In this document: piece after piece, positions 41,228 to 49,567 of the stretch
Layout: every line of letters starts with the position of its first letter
How positions within the stretch are numbered: the first letter of the stretch is position 1
NCBI GenBank assembly: GCA_021323535.1
Contig: JAJONO010000002.1
Location: 1-64,000, forward strand
From: Bacteroidota bacterium
Lineage (GTDB): Bacteria > Bacteroidota > Bacteroidia > B-17B0 > Aurantibacillaceae
Direction of reading: 5' to 3'
Length of the DNA: 64,000 nt
Translations under genes and position numbers: made by a program
Notes under the pieces: generated by a model
Seen by the model: the letters and a program-made list of their open reading frames with translations, nothing else
Databases searched by the model: none
What the model was told of the DNA's origin: nothing

Positions 41228-41563
41228 ATGGCGTACACTGGTTTTTTTATACTCGTTTTTGTTCTTTTACCAGCCATAATGGGAGGAATAATTGTGTACT
41301 CGCGATTAATGCCAAGACGAAAAAAAGAACAAGGTTTTGAATTTGTTTACATCGAAAAAGACGGTACCGTACGCGAACTTAATGGCAACGAAGAAGACTT
41401 CCTGAACCAGCCTTTTTTTCCGGGCGATCCGAATAAACCTTACATCAAAAGAAATTACGACGACAGATTAAACGGAGATATCTCTGGTTTCATTCTCAGG
41501 GAAAGAGTTCCGGCTACTATCAAAATAAGGAAGAAGGACCATCGCGCGATAAATCCAAATTAA
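41228..41563 (+). CDS. Single-TM protein of unknown function
   Basis: An 111-residue protein with one TM helix at the N-terminus (FFILVFVLLPAIMGGIIVYS) and a short cytosolic basic/acidic tail (KKEQGFEFVYIEKDGTVREL, DDRLNGDISGFILRE). Family not recognised. A TAACTTCA -7-like box (41214-41221) ends 6 nt before the ATG. Confidence 0.65.
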   Translation: MAYTGFFILVFVLLPAIMGGIIVYSRLMPRRKKEQGFEFVYIEKDGTVRELNGNEEDFLNQPFFPGDPNKPYIKRNYDDRLNGDISGFILRERVPATIKIRKKDHRAINPN

Positions 41564-41725
41564 AATGACAGTAACTCCACGAATGCGCAGAAGGTAAAAT
41601 CCAAAATTGTTGTGGCAATTAGTGGAGTTAGTGTTAATTTACCAATTGTACAATTAGCGCTACCATCTGTTAATTTTTATGGAATTCCATCTCATTTTGC
41701 ATTATATTTAATAAACAATTCAACC

Positions 41726-42241
41726 ATGAAATTTTCTGCATTAAAACATATTTTACCTGTAACGCTTCTATTACTCTTCATTTTATTTTCCTGTGAAAAA
41801 AAGAGCCAGCAGCCAGCCACTTCTTCGGGATCATCCTCTACTTCTACAACAAGCGGAACAACTACCGGTGGAACCACAACAGGAGGAACAACTACCGGAA
41901 GTTCGTTTTACCAGAACGATTCACTCACAGGAACAAAATGGACCTTATACCAATACCGCGATGCGCTTACTACTACTCCGTTGCCTAGAACAGACACTTT
42001 AGTGTTTATTGATGCCGATACTTATACCTGGAACGGCGTGCCACAACAATACTGGTTAGGAACCCAACAGAATATTTATAACAAATACGTTTTCGACTTA
42101 AAGAATACCCCTTTCGGCTCATTAAGAGGATTTCCTCCTCTCACATTAAAAACCTACGGAGAAATTATCAATGAACCTTTTACGCAATCCGGACAAACAA
42201 ACGGACAAACATTTTACATGTGGTTCAAAAAAATTAACTAA
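41726..42241 (+). CDS. Lipoprotein with low-complexity Thr/Gly/Ser linker
   Basis: A 171-residue lipoprotein: signal MKFSALKHILPVTLLLLFIL with lipobox LFSC, then a repetitive linker of SST/TTGG words (about residues 30-60) and a C-terminal beta domain of about 110 residues (LTGTKWTLYQYRDALTTTPL, DTLVFIDADTYTWNG, WFKKIN) like the small lipocalin-like or META-like domains of Bacteroidota. The frame is open further upstream (to 41612), but that stretch is not a signal peptide; the ATG at 41726 puts the signal at the N-terminus. Confidence 0.78.
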   Translation: MKFSALKHILPVTLLLLFILFSCEKKSQQPATSSGSSSTSTTSGTTTGGTTTGGTTTGSSFYQNDSLTGTKWTLYQYRDALTTTPLPRTDTLVFIDADTYTWNGVPQQYWLGTQQNIYNKYVFDLKNTPFGSLRGFPPLTLKTYGEIINEPFTQSGQTNGQTFYMWFKKIN

Positions 42242-42258
42242 CAGCTTTTGTTATTTCT

Positions 42259-42999
42259 ATGGGACTTTTCGGCAATTTATTCGGGAACAAAAACACAACA
42301 GATTCTGAAAAAGAACTTGTTGAAGGTGATTTATTCTATTGTGAATTGAAAGGAGAATATCATGTCTATAAGTTATTGCGACATGATAAAACCCATGAAA
42401 CATTTCACGTGTTATGTTATGAACCCTTACCAAAAGAACCCGATGCATCTGCAATTGAAAAATTGAAGATAATGATGTATCACGCTCCAATCGCATCGAA
42501 CGGATTCCAGGGATCAAAATTCCTTGCTTCGTCAAAAGTTTCGAAAGATGATCTGCAGGGTTATTTCTATTATCTGAAACAAGTCAACTTTAAGGAGTAT
42601 TGCAGGGAAACCGGACAGAATACTGATGAAGTGATTAGCAAAGCAAACTCGCATTATAAGAAAGCTTATTATCTCACGGACGAGAAAAAGTATGACGAAG
42701 CCATTGCAAATTACACTATCGCTTATGAATTGTTTCCCATGTTTTTTGAAGCGGTTGACAATCGCGCTTTCTGTAAAATGGATACCGGAAGATGGGAAGA
42801 CGCAATTGAAGATTTTAAGCTTTCACTCCAGATAAATTCTCCAAGCATCCTCGCCGAATTTTCTATTGGTGAATGTTATCTTAAAATGAGAAAACTGGAA
42901 CAGGCAAAACTTCAATTTGAAAAAGCGCTTCAGATAGACCCTGACCACAAATTATCCAAAGACTTTCTGGCAAAAACGATCAGTCTTATGAATTCTTAG
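42259..42999 (+). CDS. TPR protein
   Basis: A 246-residue cytosolic protein. The first 125 residues are unassigned (LFYCELKGEYHVYKLLRHDK, TFHVLCYEPLP). The C-half holds three TPR units (about 128-161 SHYKKAYYLTDEKKYDEAIA, about 162-195 AVDNRAFCKMDTGRWEDAIE, about 196-230 AEFSIGECYLKMRKLEQAKL). The same start (short Gly/Asn-rich peptide, then a C-Y-E-P-L-P motif) occurs in other Bacteroidota TPR proteins of unknown role. It is coupled to the next gene with a 2-nt gap. Confidence 0.82.
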   Translation: MGLFGNLFGNKNTTDSEKELVEGDLFYCELKGEYHVYKLLRHDKTHETFHVLCYEPLPKEPDASAIEKLKIMMYHAPIASNGFQGSKFLASSKVSKDDLQGYFYYLKQVNFKEYCRETGQNTDEVISKANSHYKKAYYLTDEKKYDEAIANYTIAYELFPMFFEAVDNRAFCKMDTGRWEDAIEDFKLSLQINSPSILAEFSIGECYLKMRKLEQAKLQFEKALQIDPDHKLSKDFLAKTISLMNS

Positions 43000-43001
43000 T
43001 T

Positions 43002-43493
43002 ATGGGCCATCATATAACCGCTATTGTTTTAAAAGGACCATACAACGATCTTACAGCAAGTAATTATGATCTGATTGGTATTTCACTTGGGTTTGATCTC
43101 ACTATGTTTCACATCAATCATTACTACTCGGCTTGCTGGCAGGCTAAATTCGGAACAAAAGGTTTTCTCGATACAGGAAAGCGTCCTCTTACTTTTCCAA
43201 ACGAAATGGCGCTGTATGAATTGGTAAACGAAATTACCGAAAACGAGAACGTTCACTGGGCAATTATCTTCACCGACTATTTCGGAGGTGTAGGCGACCA
43301 ACATGCAGCTGCTTTTATAGGCACAACAAACATTGATCCAAAATTATTCTGGATCAACGACTCGCTCAAATTTCTGGGTGTTGAAAAAAAGAATGGTTTG
43401 GATGAATTTGATACAGTTGGCCTGAGCCAGCACAGAAGGTCGCCCGATTTTCTTGATAAATATATCGACCTCGCCGATGAACTTGGGGTGTAA
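43002..43493 (+). CDS. Soluble protein of unknown function, operon partner of the TPR gene
   Basis: A 163-residue cytosolic protein without recognisable family. Notable motifs are MGHHITAIVLKGPYND at the start, FHINHYYSACWQAKFG, and WAIIFTDYFGGVGDQHAAAF near residue 95. The arrangement directly behind a TPR gene (2 nt) suggests a complex or a shared task. Confidence 0.7.
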   Translation: MGHHITAIVLKGPYNDLTASNYDLIGISLGFDLTMFHINHYYSACWQAKFGTKGFLDTGKRPLTFPNEMALYELVNEITENENVHWAIIFTDYFGGVGDQHAAAFIGTTNIDPKLFWINDSLKFLGVEKKNGLDEFDTVGLSQHRRSPDFLDKYIDLADELGV

Positions 43494-43809
43494 ATATTTT
43501 TTAATTAATGCGGCAGATCCGCTGAAATCCACTGTTCATCCGGTTTTTTAACGATTTTCTGTTTTTGTTGAAAACATATCAATCTATCTAATTTTGAGAC
43601 AGATACATGGTGAATTCAGAAAATCAGGAAACTAAAAAAGAAGATTTTTTTTAGAAAAACTGAACGGAATATTGTAAAAATTTGTTAAGTTTGATTTAGG
43701 AAAGAATGGAGCAGAAACCATTAAAAAAAACGGACCTGTTCTGCAGAGGTGTTTACCTGCGGAGGCGAAACCTGAAAAGCCATATGAGTAGGGATAAAAA
43801 ATTCTAAAC
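43494..43809 (+). other. 316-bp gap with promoter and possibly structured leader
   Basis: TAAGTTTG (43686-43693) is an exact -7 box for the next gene, giving a leader of about 110 nt. Within it GCAGAA (43711-43716) can pair with TTCTGC (43738-43743), and AGGT-GTTT-ACCT forms a small hairpin just after. No known riboswitch is recognised. The first 190 bp of the gap hold nothing I can support. Confidence 0.4.
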
Positions 43810-44157
43810 ATGTTAGGTGCATTAATTTTAATTCCAATTATCTTTTTAGGCATTGCGCTGATAATGATTATCGCTCAATGGAAAGTGTTCACAAAAGCAG
43901 GTCAGCCTGGCTGGGCCTCAATCATTCCTATCTACAACATCATCGTATTTTGTCAGATTGCAGGAAAACCATTTTGGTTCATTTTCATCCCAATTTACGG
44001 GCCAATCGCAATCCTTCACGGAGTTTCTAAGGCATTTGGAAAAGAAGCTGGATTTACTGTTGGAATGATTTTACTTCCGATTATTTTCCTTCCAATGCTT
44101 GGTTTCAGCAAAAGCATTCAGTTCGTTGGTCCGGGTGGAGTAGCTAAAACTGCTTAA
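43810..44157 (+). CDS. DUF5684-type small membrane protein
   Basis: An 115-residue inner-membrane protein with three to four TM helices. The characteristic sequence WKVFTKAGQPGWASIIPIYN, then GKPFWFIFIPIYGPIAILHG and KAFGKEAGFTVGMILLPIIF, identifies the DUF5684 group, which resembles the membrane part found next to signal-peptidase-like proteins. Biochemical role unknown. It has its own promoter with a long leader and a terminator. Confidence 0.87.
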   Translation: MLGALILIPIIFLGIALIMIIAQWKVFTKAGQPGWASIIPIYNIIVFCQIAGKPFWFIFIPIYGPIAILHGVSKAFGKEAGFTVGMILLPIIFLPMLGFSKSIQFVGPGGVAKTA

Positions 44158-44177
44158 TACTCATTATAATAATTTTA

Positions 44178-44212
44178 AAGGCCCTGTAGTAAATACTGCA
44201 GGGCTTTTTTGT
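44178..44212 (+). terminator. Rho-independent terminator after the DUF5684 gene
   Basis: GCCCTGTAGT / ACTGCAGGGC stem (one G-U pair) with a 4-nt loop (44181-44204), followed by TTTTTTGTTT. The minus-strand gene ends at 44213, so it lies right between the convergent genes. Confidence 0.8.
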
Positions 44213-44656
44213 TTAGGTCTCAATATTTTCTCTTTCAAGTAAGTGTTTTAAATTTTCAAGTACTTTGTTCCAGTTTTCTTCCGAATGTTCTTTCATTTTT
44301 TCATCCGGAATATTTTCCTGCGTAATGCTCAATATCGTTTTACCGTTTTTCTCATTCAGTTTGTATGTAATAACCGCGTAGTTCTCGGGTTTATCTTCAA
44401 TACCCGACATAGAACTCCAATAACTGTATTTGAATAATTTTTTCTCCTCTACTTTTTTAATGGTTCCTTTATCCTCGTAGGTCTTTCCTTCCCACTCGCC
44501 TGTAAAACGAATGGGACTTCCCTCCTCAAAATCAGATTCAGCGTTTGTATTAAAAAAGTATTTTTTGATGATGGAAGGTGTGGTCAATGCTTCCCATACT
44601 TTTTCTGCAGGCGCGTCAATTTCAACGCTGACATTCCCCGTGATGTTGTTTTTCAT
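44213..44656 (-). CDS. SRPBCC/AHSA1-family protein
   Basis: A 147-residue cytosolic protein with the START-like fold: VSVEIDAPAEKVWEALTTPS at the N-terminus, then KKYFFNTNAESDFEEGSPIR, a central RFTGEWEGKTYEDKGTI and a C-terminal helix with SEENWNKVLENLKHLLE. Members bind small hydrophobic ligands or interact with Hsp90-like chaperones; the ligand cannot be read from sequence. No other gene appears to be co-transcribed. Confidence 0.9.
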   Translation of the reverse strand: MKNNITGNVSVEIDAPAEKVWEALTTPSIIKKYFFNTNAESDFEEGSPIRFTGEWEGKTYEDKGTIKKVEEKKLFKYSYWSSMSGIEDKPENYAVITYKLNEKNGKTILSITQENIPDEKMKEHSEENWNKVLENLKHLLERENIET

Positions 44657-44723
44657 GATTTAAGATTTTATTCTGTTATCACGAAAAATTAGTGCCACTC
44701 AACAGATAAAAGACATATGATAA

Positions 44724-44765
44724 ATGACAAAAGACCTGCTCTAAGTTTAGCAGGTCTTTTGTCAT
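44724..44765. terminator. Strong hairpin, 17-bp perfect stem
   Basis: ATGACAAAAGACCTGCT (44724-44740) and its exact reverse complement (44749-44765) with an 8-nt loop. The A/T-rich base of the stem gives a U-tract on either strand. It lies 24 nt downstream of the stop of the MuiA-like gene (minus strand), for which it probably terminates transcription. Confidence 0.75.
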
Positions 44766-44789
44766 AAGCCATTTGATCCTTTATCAAAT

Positions 44790-46493
44790 TTAGAATTTAG
44801 CCCTGTACTTGGCTTTACTCTTATACAAATTCAGGCTTTTGTTCTTAGGATATTTTACAGAGTAGGTCAGAATAATTTTTTTCGATTCATCAGGTGCAAG
44901 ACTTATTTTCCACTTCATTTGTCCGGTAAGAGCATTAACTTCTGCTTTTGATGTTTCAATAGCATCTACAATAATTTCGCTGCTTTGCGATACAGGTAAC
45001 TGGTCGGCCAGTTCGATCTGTATGGGGCCCTTGTGATTGTTCTTCACGATCATTTCATATGAATAAGTCACCTTACGGCTTGTTCCCGAAGTGGTTTCCT
45101 TATTAAAATCTTTTAGCTTGGTTCTTGTCACCATAATTTTTTTATCTCTTCCAAACGAAAGATTCAGTGTATCATCCACACTCCTGGTGTTAATGTAAGA
45201 TTGCCCTACAAAAGTTCCGGCGAGGTAAACATTAGCGGGACCCTCAACAAGATCAAGTTCTTCCCAGCCTGTAATGCGCGCCAGCATAAATGCTTCCTTT
45301 TCAATTTTAGGAACACTGTAATACTGGAACGTTGCATTGAGATTATAAGTAATAACATCTACAATGTAGGGCTTTGCATCGGCAGGAATTGAGTATGCCT
45401 GTTTAATATCAAATTCGGCGCTTAATTCCGATACCTGAACTTCTTCATACTGAATGGAAGGATTTTGTTTTTTCTGTTCGTCTTTTTTTCCTTTAATAGT
45501 AACTGCGCTTAATTCATTTTCATACAGTGATTTTGTCTGTGATACGGCTTGCTGCTGCTGGTAGTTATCAGAGTTTCTGTTATCGTTGCCATAATTTCCG
45601 TATGGATTAGAGTTCGTATTATATACAATTGGATTCGAGAAATTAAGGAACCATGGCTGCATTTCTGGTTTCGACGCGCTTTGCATAGGATCGGAAGTTG
45701 ATAACTTGATCTTTACATCGTTCCAGTCAATACCACTGTTATTATATACTTTGGCGCGGTATTTTAATTCAATTGGTTTGTTTACGTCTTCCGAAATAAG
45801 GTCGTAGCTTGGCGACCAGCCGCTTTCTTTTACTACGTAACGAAGATCCACATTGGTACTTGTTTTAGCGTTGGCGTTTACAAGGATTGAAATTTCGGCA
45901 GTTGGCAATTCCGTTTCGCCGTTCTCAGACATTTGTCTGTTGAGCTTAGCAATCACCAGGTTAGTTTTATCACGCTTTTTTACGAGTGCAAAAAGTTCTG
46001 TATGAATTTCTTTTAGTCGTGTACGATAAAGATCAAGGGCCAGTTTAAGGTCGGCAGGATTTACACCTTTATCGTTTCCTCCAATAGATTCGTTTTTAGC
46101 GAGCATAGCTTTCTCTCCGTTAAACGCGTCTATCTGCCATTGAAGTTGCATGTTGGCATCGCTAAGCATTTCAATTGAATCCTTAATTTGTTTTAAACGT
46201 GGCGTTTCTTTGCTTTCGCTCAGAAAATTTATTTTATCGGATACTGATAATACAGTTACATCAGGTGCAACATTTACCTGTATACTTTTGGAGATAAGTT
46301 TTGGAGATAATCCCGTAAACGTAATAAGCGTACGACCTGCATTCAGGTTTACCTGTTTTGCCTGGGCCACTTCCGCGCCATCAAGATAAAGAGTCACTGA
46401 TTTTACCGGCGTTTTTACCTGCACATTCTCTACGTTCTGCGAAACGGCTATACCGAAACACAACAAACCTGCAACAATTAAAATTTTCTTCAT
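44790..46493 (-). CDS. MuiA-family (DUF4139) exported protein
   Basis: A 567-residue protein with a signal peptide (MKKILIVAGLLCFGIAVSQ). An N-terminal DUF4140-type beta domain (about 25-125: VKSVTLYLDGAEVAQAKQVN, GRTLITFTGLSPKLISKSIQ) is followed by a coiled-coil stretch (about 105-190) and a C-terminal DUF4139 domain (about 200-567: DLRYVVKESGWSPSYDLISE, YRAKVYNNSGIDWNDVKIKL). This is the layout of 'mucoidy inhibitor' MuiA proteins, whose molecular role is not known. An Asn/Tyr/Gln-rich loop (about 290-315) is inserted in the domain. A TATTTTTA box (46512-46519) lies 18 nt before the ATG. Confidence 0.88.
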   Translation of the reverse strand: MKKILIVAGLLCFGIAVSQNVENVQVKTPVKSVTLYLDGAEVAQAKQVNLNAGRTLITFTGLSPKLISKSIQVNVAPDVTVLSVSDKINFLSESKETPRLKQIKDSIEMLSDANMQLQWQIDAFNGEKAMLAKNESIGGNDKGVNPADLKLALDLYRTRLKEIHTELFALVKKRDKTNLVIAKLNRQMSENGETELPTAEISILVNANAKTSTNVDLRYVVKESGWSPSYDLISEDVNKPIELKYRAKVYNNSGIDWNDVKIKLSTSDPMQSASKPEMQPWFLNFSNPIVYNTNSNPYGNYGNDNRNSDNYQQQQAVSQTKSLYENELSAVTIKGKKDEQKKQNPSIQYEEVQVSELSAEFDIKQAYSIPADAKPYIVDVITYNLNATFQYYSVPKIEKEAFMLARITGWEELDLVEGPANVYLAGTFVGQSYINTRSVDDTLNLSFGRDKKIMVTRTKLKDFNKETTSGTSRKVTYSYEMIVKNNHKGPIQIELADQLPVSQSSEIIVDAIETSKAEVNALTGQMKWKISLAPDESKKIILTYSVKYPKNKSLNLYKSKAKYRAKF

Positions 46494-46573
46494 ACTGGAT
46501 TTAATAATGATTAAAAATAATCTTTTAATTCGTTGTGTTGAAGGTTTTAACAGATATTAAGGACAACTTGGAT

Positions 46574-46613
46574 GTTTAAACGCAAAGGCGCAAAGAAACC
46601 GCAAAGACCGCAA
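46574..46613. repeat. AAACGCAAAGGCGCAAAG-type repeat
   Basis: GTTTAAACGCAAAGGCGCAA followed by AGAAACCGCAAAGACCGCAA: four short units of the (A)CGCAAAG word. Related to 35675-35765. Nothing coding in this gap. Confidence 0.5.
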
Positions 46614-46639
46614 CATATTATTAAGAGAAAGGATAGAAA

Positions 46640-46680
46640 TAAAAAAGCCAGAATCTTCTGACCCTGGCTTTCAAAAAAAT
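46640..46680 (-). terminator. Terminator of the C25 protease gene
   Basis: AAAGCCAG / CTGGCTTT 8-bp stem (46644-46651 and 46664-46671) with a 12-nt loop; on the minus strand the following A-run becomes a U-tract. It is 20 nt downstream of the stop at 46692. Confidence 0.7.
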
Positions 46681-46691
46681 ATTTATAAAAA

Positions 46692-48974
46692 TTATTGTTT
46701 TACAACCTTCACTGTTTTTAAATCTTTATTGTTTTCATCTTTAATGGAAACAATATAAACCGATGATGATAATTGTGACGCATTAAAACGAACTTCGCCG
46801 CTTGCAGAAGTTTCTGCCGAATACGAAGCAACTATGCGGCCGGTTAAGTCATAAACAAATACATTCATTTTTGCAGATTCAAAATTAGTATAACCAATAA
46901 TAAATTCATCTCTGATCATTGATTCTATTGAAACTGTCGCGTTTTTATCTGCTTTAGTTACCGAAGTAGGACCGCAGATTAAAATACTTGATGTATAAGG
47001 TTTCATGTTTGATCCTGTAATAGTAAGATCAAGTCCTTGGCTAAGATTGTATGTTTGTGTAAAAGCCACTGTAGTATTGCTTGCTGTAACAACAGCGGTT
47101 CCAACGATCTGATTATTCTGGGAGATACAAGCGTATGATCCTGGCGCTACAGATGACGCGAATGAGAATGATGTTGATCCCGGAATGTAGCAGTTGTCGT
47201 GCGTTGCAGTTAACTGGGTTGGGTTTTGCGAACGGAACGTACATGATGGATCGCCGAACATGACCCATGTTTCCATTACTTCTTTTCCGGTTGCTGTTGG
47301 ATATTTGTCGAGCATGCTCATTTGGCCGCTATAGAATAATCCGCCGAGCGTGTATTTTTTATTACTTACGTATTGGTTCGAAAGAATGTCGCCGATCTCA
47401 TCTTCTGTCTGCATTGGTTCTGCCCATGCCATTAAAATAGATGATCCTACAGAAGCAATAGCCCCTTTAGGTCCTAAGGTTCCGCTGCCGGCCGCGCGTA
47501 AGAACGCTTCAGAGAAACATGTTCCGCCAATAAATGTTCCATTGTTACAAGCCACCTGTATAGAGAATGGATATTTTCCATAGTTTGTTGCAGCGTTAAC
47601 ATTACTGCTGCTGAAATTACTTGTTACACATGTGTTCTGCGAACCGTGTCCGCAATATAAAAAGATAGAAGCTCCTGTGTTAACTGTATTTGTAACCATA
47701 GTTGCATTCGGGTTACCCGGCGCATCATTTCCAGTATGAGTGCTATCATAAAATTCGTGGTAATAAGAATAACCTCCGGTTGCAACAAGTTTGTTTCCGA
47801 TGTTGCGCATGTGCATCCAGTCTGGTTCATTATCATCGCCAATACCGTAACCTTCATTAGAACCAATTCCTATTCCTTTATCATACCAGTTTCCTGACAA
47901 TGGAGTTTTTTCGTACTCAAGTGTCCTGTTCACCATCGTATTAATATCCGTGGCGTTTCCGGAAGAAAAACGTCCTACCATTACTTCGGGGTAATGATCC
48001 GTTCCATTAAGTCTTCCATAATAGCTATCGCCCCATTTTATTTCAGAGCCTGCTGTTCCGTGATTGTAAGAATTGAGTTGCTCATGGTCGCCAACAAGAA
48101 GAACATATAATAAATTCGGGTTTGCCGTGTAGAAGCTCTGGATATAAGCTTTGATAGCGGCGCCGGTTGTTCCCGTGGCAGCAGAAGTTACAAGTGTTGT
48201 TCTTATGCCTTTCTGGTTTTTCCAGTTAACGAATGGTATTATGTTAGTTGAAAACGTTGGATGCGTGATAACAAGCATATCGCCGAATTCGCTTATTGGT
48301 GTATAGGAAACAGATTTAGCTGTTGAAATGTTATGTGACAGGTTAATGAAACGATCGTTGAACAATTGTTTTTCTTCATTCGAAGTAAATTGAGGAATAT
48401 TTAATGTGGCCCTTGTTCCGTTAGTTTTAACGTAAGATATTTTCAGAGTGATCTTGCTGTAAACTTTTATGGTGTTGGTAACAGGATTTGCCTGAACAGG
48501 GTAAACGCTCACATTGATACCTTTCTGGTTTCTGAGCATATAGGTTCCGCTAAACTCCGCGTTTTGCAAAGGATACCATGCGTTTTGTGAATACACGGCG
48601 CCAAAACTGTAAGGAACAGTGGAAGGGTCGATATTACGCGTCATGCTGCCTTTTGAAGGAGCAATGGGATACGAGTTGATCTCTGTGAACTCAGATGAAA
48701 GAATTTCTATTTTTCCTTCGGCGTTATTTGGCAATGCAAGCGAAATAGCTGAACGGAGTACCTGTGGCGACCCTGCATTAAGAACAGGCACACAATTATC
48801 GGCAGAAACCTTATAATACGTTTTTCCGTTGATTTCAACGGCGTGTTTGTTCATGCCGCTGAGAGTATATTCAAGTGTTACGGAATTAGCGTCGGATTTA
48901 ATGACTTTAAAACCGTCTTTCGCTGAAACAAATAAAGCTGAGGCAATAAAACAGAGAGATAGAATTTTTTTCAT
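46692..48974 (-). CDS. Gingipain-type C25 cysteine protease with T9SS sorting domain
   Basis: A 760-residue secreted protease. Signal peptide (MKKILSLCFIASALFVSA), an N-terminal prodomain (about 20-220: VYPVQANPVTNTIKVYSKIT), a C25 catalytic domain (about 230-590) and a type A T9SS domain (about 675-760: VFVYDLTGRIVASYSAETSA, SSVYIVSIKDENNKDLKTVK). The catalytic His443 in YCGHGSQ and Cys476 in SIQVACNNGTF are present; DMLVITHPTF and VLLVGDHEQL are further C25 landmarks. An Ig-like domain (about 595-670) lies between. Substrate specificity is unknown; the family includes both nutritional proteases and the T9SS sortase PorU, but PorU lacks a type A sorting domain. Confidence 0.9.
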   Translation of the reverse strand: MKKILSLCFIASALFVSAKDGFKVIKSDANSVTLEYTLSGMNKHAVEINGKTYYKVSADNCVPVLNAGSPQVLRSAISLALPNNAEGKIEILSSEFTEINSYPIAPSKGSMTRNIDPSTVPYSFGAVYSQNAWYPLQNAEFSGTYMLRNQKGINVSVYPVQANPVTNTIKVYSKITLKISYVKTNGTRATLNIPQFTSNEEKQLFNDRFINLSHNISTAKSVSYTPISEFGDMLVITHPTFSTNIIPFVNWKNQKGIRTTLVTSAATGTTGAAIKAYIQSFYTANPNLLYVLLVGDHEQLNSYNHGTAGSEIKWGDSYYGRLNGTDHYPEVMVGRFSSGNATDINTMVNRTLEYEKTPLSGNWYDKGIGIGSNEGYGIGDDNEPDWMHMRNIGNKLVATGGYSYYHEFYDSTHTGNDAPGNPNATMVTNTVNTGASIFLYCGHGSQNTCVTSNFSSSNVNAATNYGKYPFSIQVACNNGTFIGGTCFSEAFLRAAGSGTLGPKGAIASVGSSILMAWAEPMQTEDEIGDILSNQYVSNKKYTLGGLFYSGQMSMLDKYPTATGKEVMETWVMFGDPSCTFRSQNPTQLTATHDNCYIPGSTSFSFASSVAPGSYACISQNNQIVGTAVVTASNTTVAFTQTYNLSQGLDLTITGSNMKPYTSSILICGPTSVTKADKNATVSIESMIRDEFIIGYTNFESAKMNVFVYDLTGRIVASYSAETSASGEVRFNASQLSSSVYIVSIKDENNKDLKTVKVVKQ

Positions 48975-48998
48975 TCTGAATGTGTTTTAAATGATTAT

Positions 48999-49029
48999 TA
49001 AAGTTAATCATCCAATGCCACATTTCAAA
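48999..49029 (-). promoter_or_regulatory. Promoter of the C25 protease gene
   Basis: Minus-strand TTTG (49026-49029) and TAACTTTA (48999-49006, one mismatch) separated by 19 bp, 24 nt before the ATG. A run of seven G (49030-49036; seven C on the promoter strand) touches the -33 box. Confidence 0.55.
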
Positions 49030-49051
49030 GGGGGGGCATTTTAAGTTTTCC

Positions 49052-49324
49052 CTACCTTCTTACCTCAAAAGTTGTAAACCCAATGGTCGCCCCTTCCTCG
49101 GCCTTTACCTCCGTAACCTTGGCGAGCCTTGGGCCTGTATAACACCATTCTATAAACTTGTTGATATTTTCTTCAGTTCCTTCCACTTCGGCGTAAACAC
49201 CCTCTTTTGGCAGATTTTTGACAAAGCCTGTGAGGTTAAACTTATGAGCCTGGGCCTGGGCGTTTACACGGTAAGAAACTCCCTGAACTTTTCCTTTAAT
49301 GGTTATGTTGTAGTGACGGATCAT
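49052..49324 (-). CDS. acyP: Acylphosphatase
   Basis: A 90-residue cytosolic enzyme hydrolysing acyl phosphates such as acetyl phosphate and 1,3-bisphosphoglycerate. The phosphate-binding motif GKVQGVSYRVNAQAQA with Arg19 and the strand LTGFVKNLPKEGVYAEVEG with catalytic Asn37 are both present; length is normal. The residue before Tyr18-Arg19 is Ser rather than the common Gly/Phe, which is harmless. A TAACTTTG box (49337-49344, exact) lies 12 nt before the ATG. Confidence 0.95.
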   Translation of the reverse strand: MIRHYNITIKGKVQGVSYRVNAQAQAHKFNLTGFVKNLPKEGVYAEVEGTEENINKFIEWCYTGPRLAKVTEVKAEEGATIGFTTFEVRR

Positions 49325-49336
49325 GACTTAAAGCCA

Positions 49337-49344
49337 CAAAGTTA
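49337..49344 (-). promoter_or_regulatory. -7 box of acyP
   Basis: TAACTTTG on the minus strand, exact match to TAnnTTTG, 12 nt upstream of the ATG at 49324. No -33 TTTG is found at the usual distance. Confidence 0.4.
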
Positions 49345-49567
49345 AAATTTTGTGCCGAATCCTATTCCCTGGTTCTTTTCTTCTGTTTAATACCGGAATT
49401 GGTATTTATGCTTAAAATATTTTAACAAAGAGGAATTTTTTTCAGAAAAAAATACTGGCGAAAATTAAAAAATGACAGTTTTTCTGACAGCTTTTACAAT
49501 TGGAATAAAACTTGAAGGGCAAAAAACAGTTATTAAAAGACTTTGTTTAAACCTTAAAATTAAAGTT

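Noticed and set aside
41612-41725. N-terminal extension of the lipoprotein at 41726
   Set aside because: The 38 extra residues would bury the lipoprotein signal; inverted repeat TAACTCCAC...GTGGAGTTA and AATTGTACAATT in this stretch suggest non-coding spacer.
43606-43653. 15-codon open frame (ATG GTG AAT ...)
   Set aside because: Too short, no ribosome site, no conservation evidence.
46692-48974. PorU, the T9SS sortase
   Set aside because: It is a C25 protease, but it carries a type A sorting domain and is shorter than PorU, so it is a cargo protease.
49472-49567. N-terminal extension of the lipoprotein at 49568
   Set aside because: It would place 32 residues before the lipobox signal and has no ribosome site.
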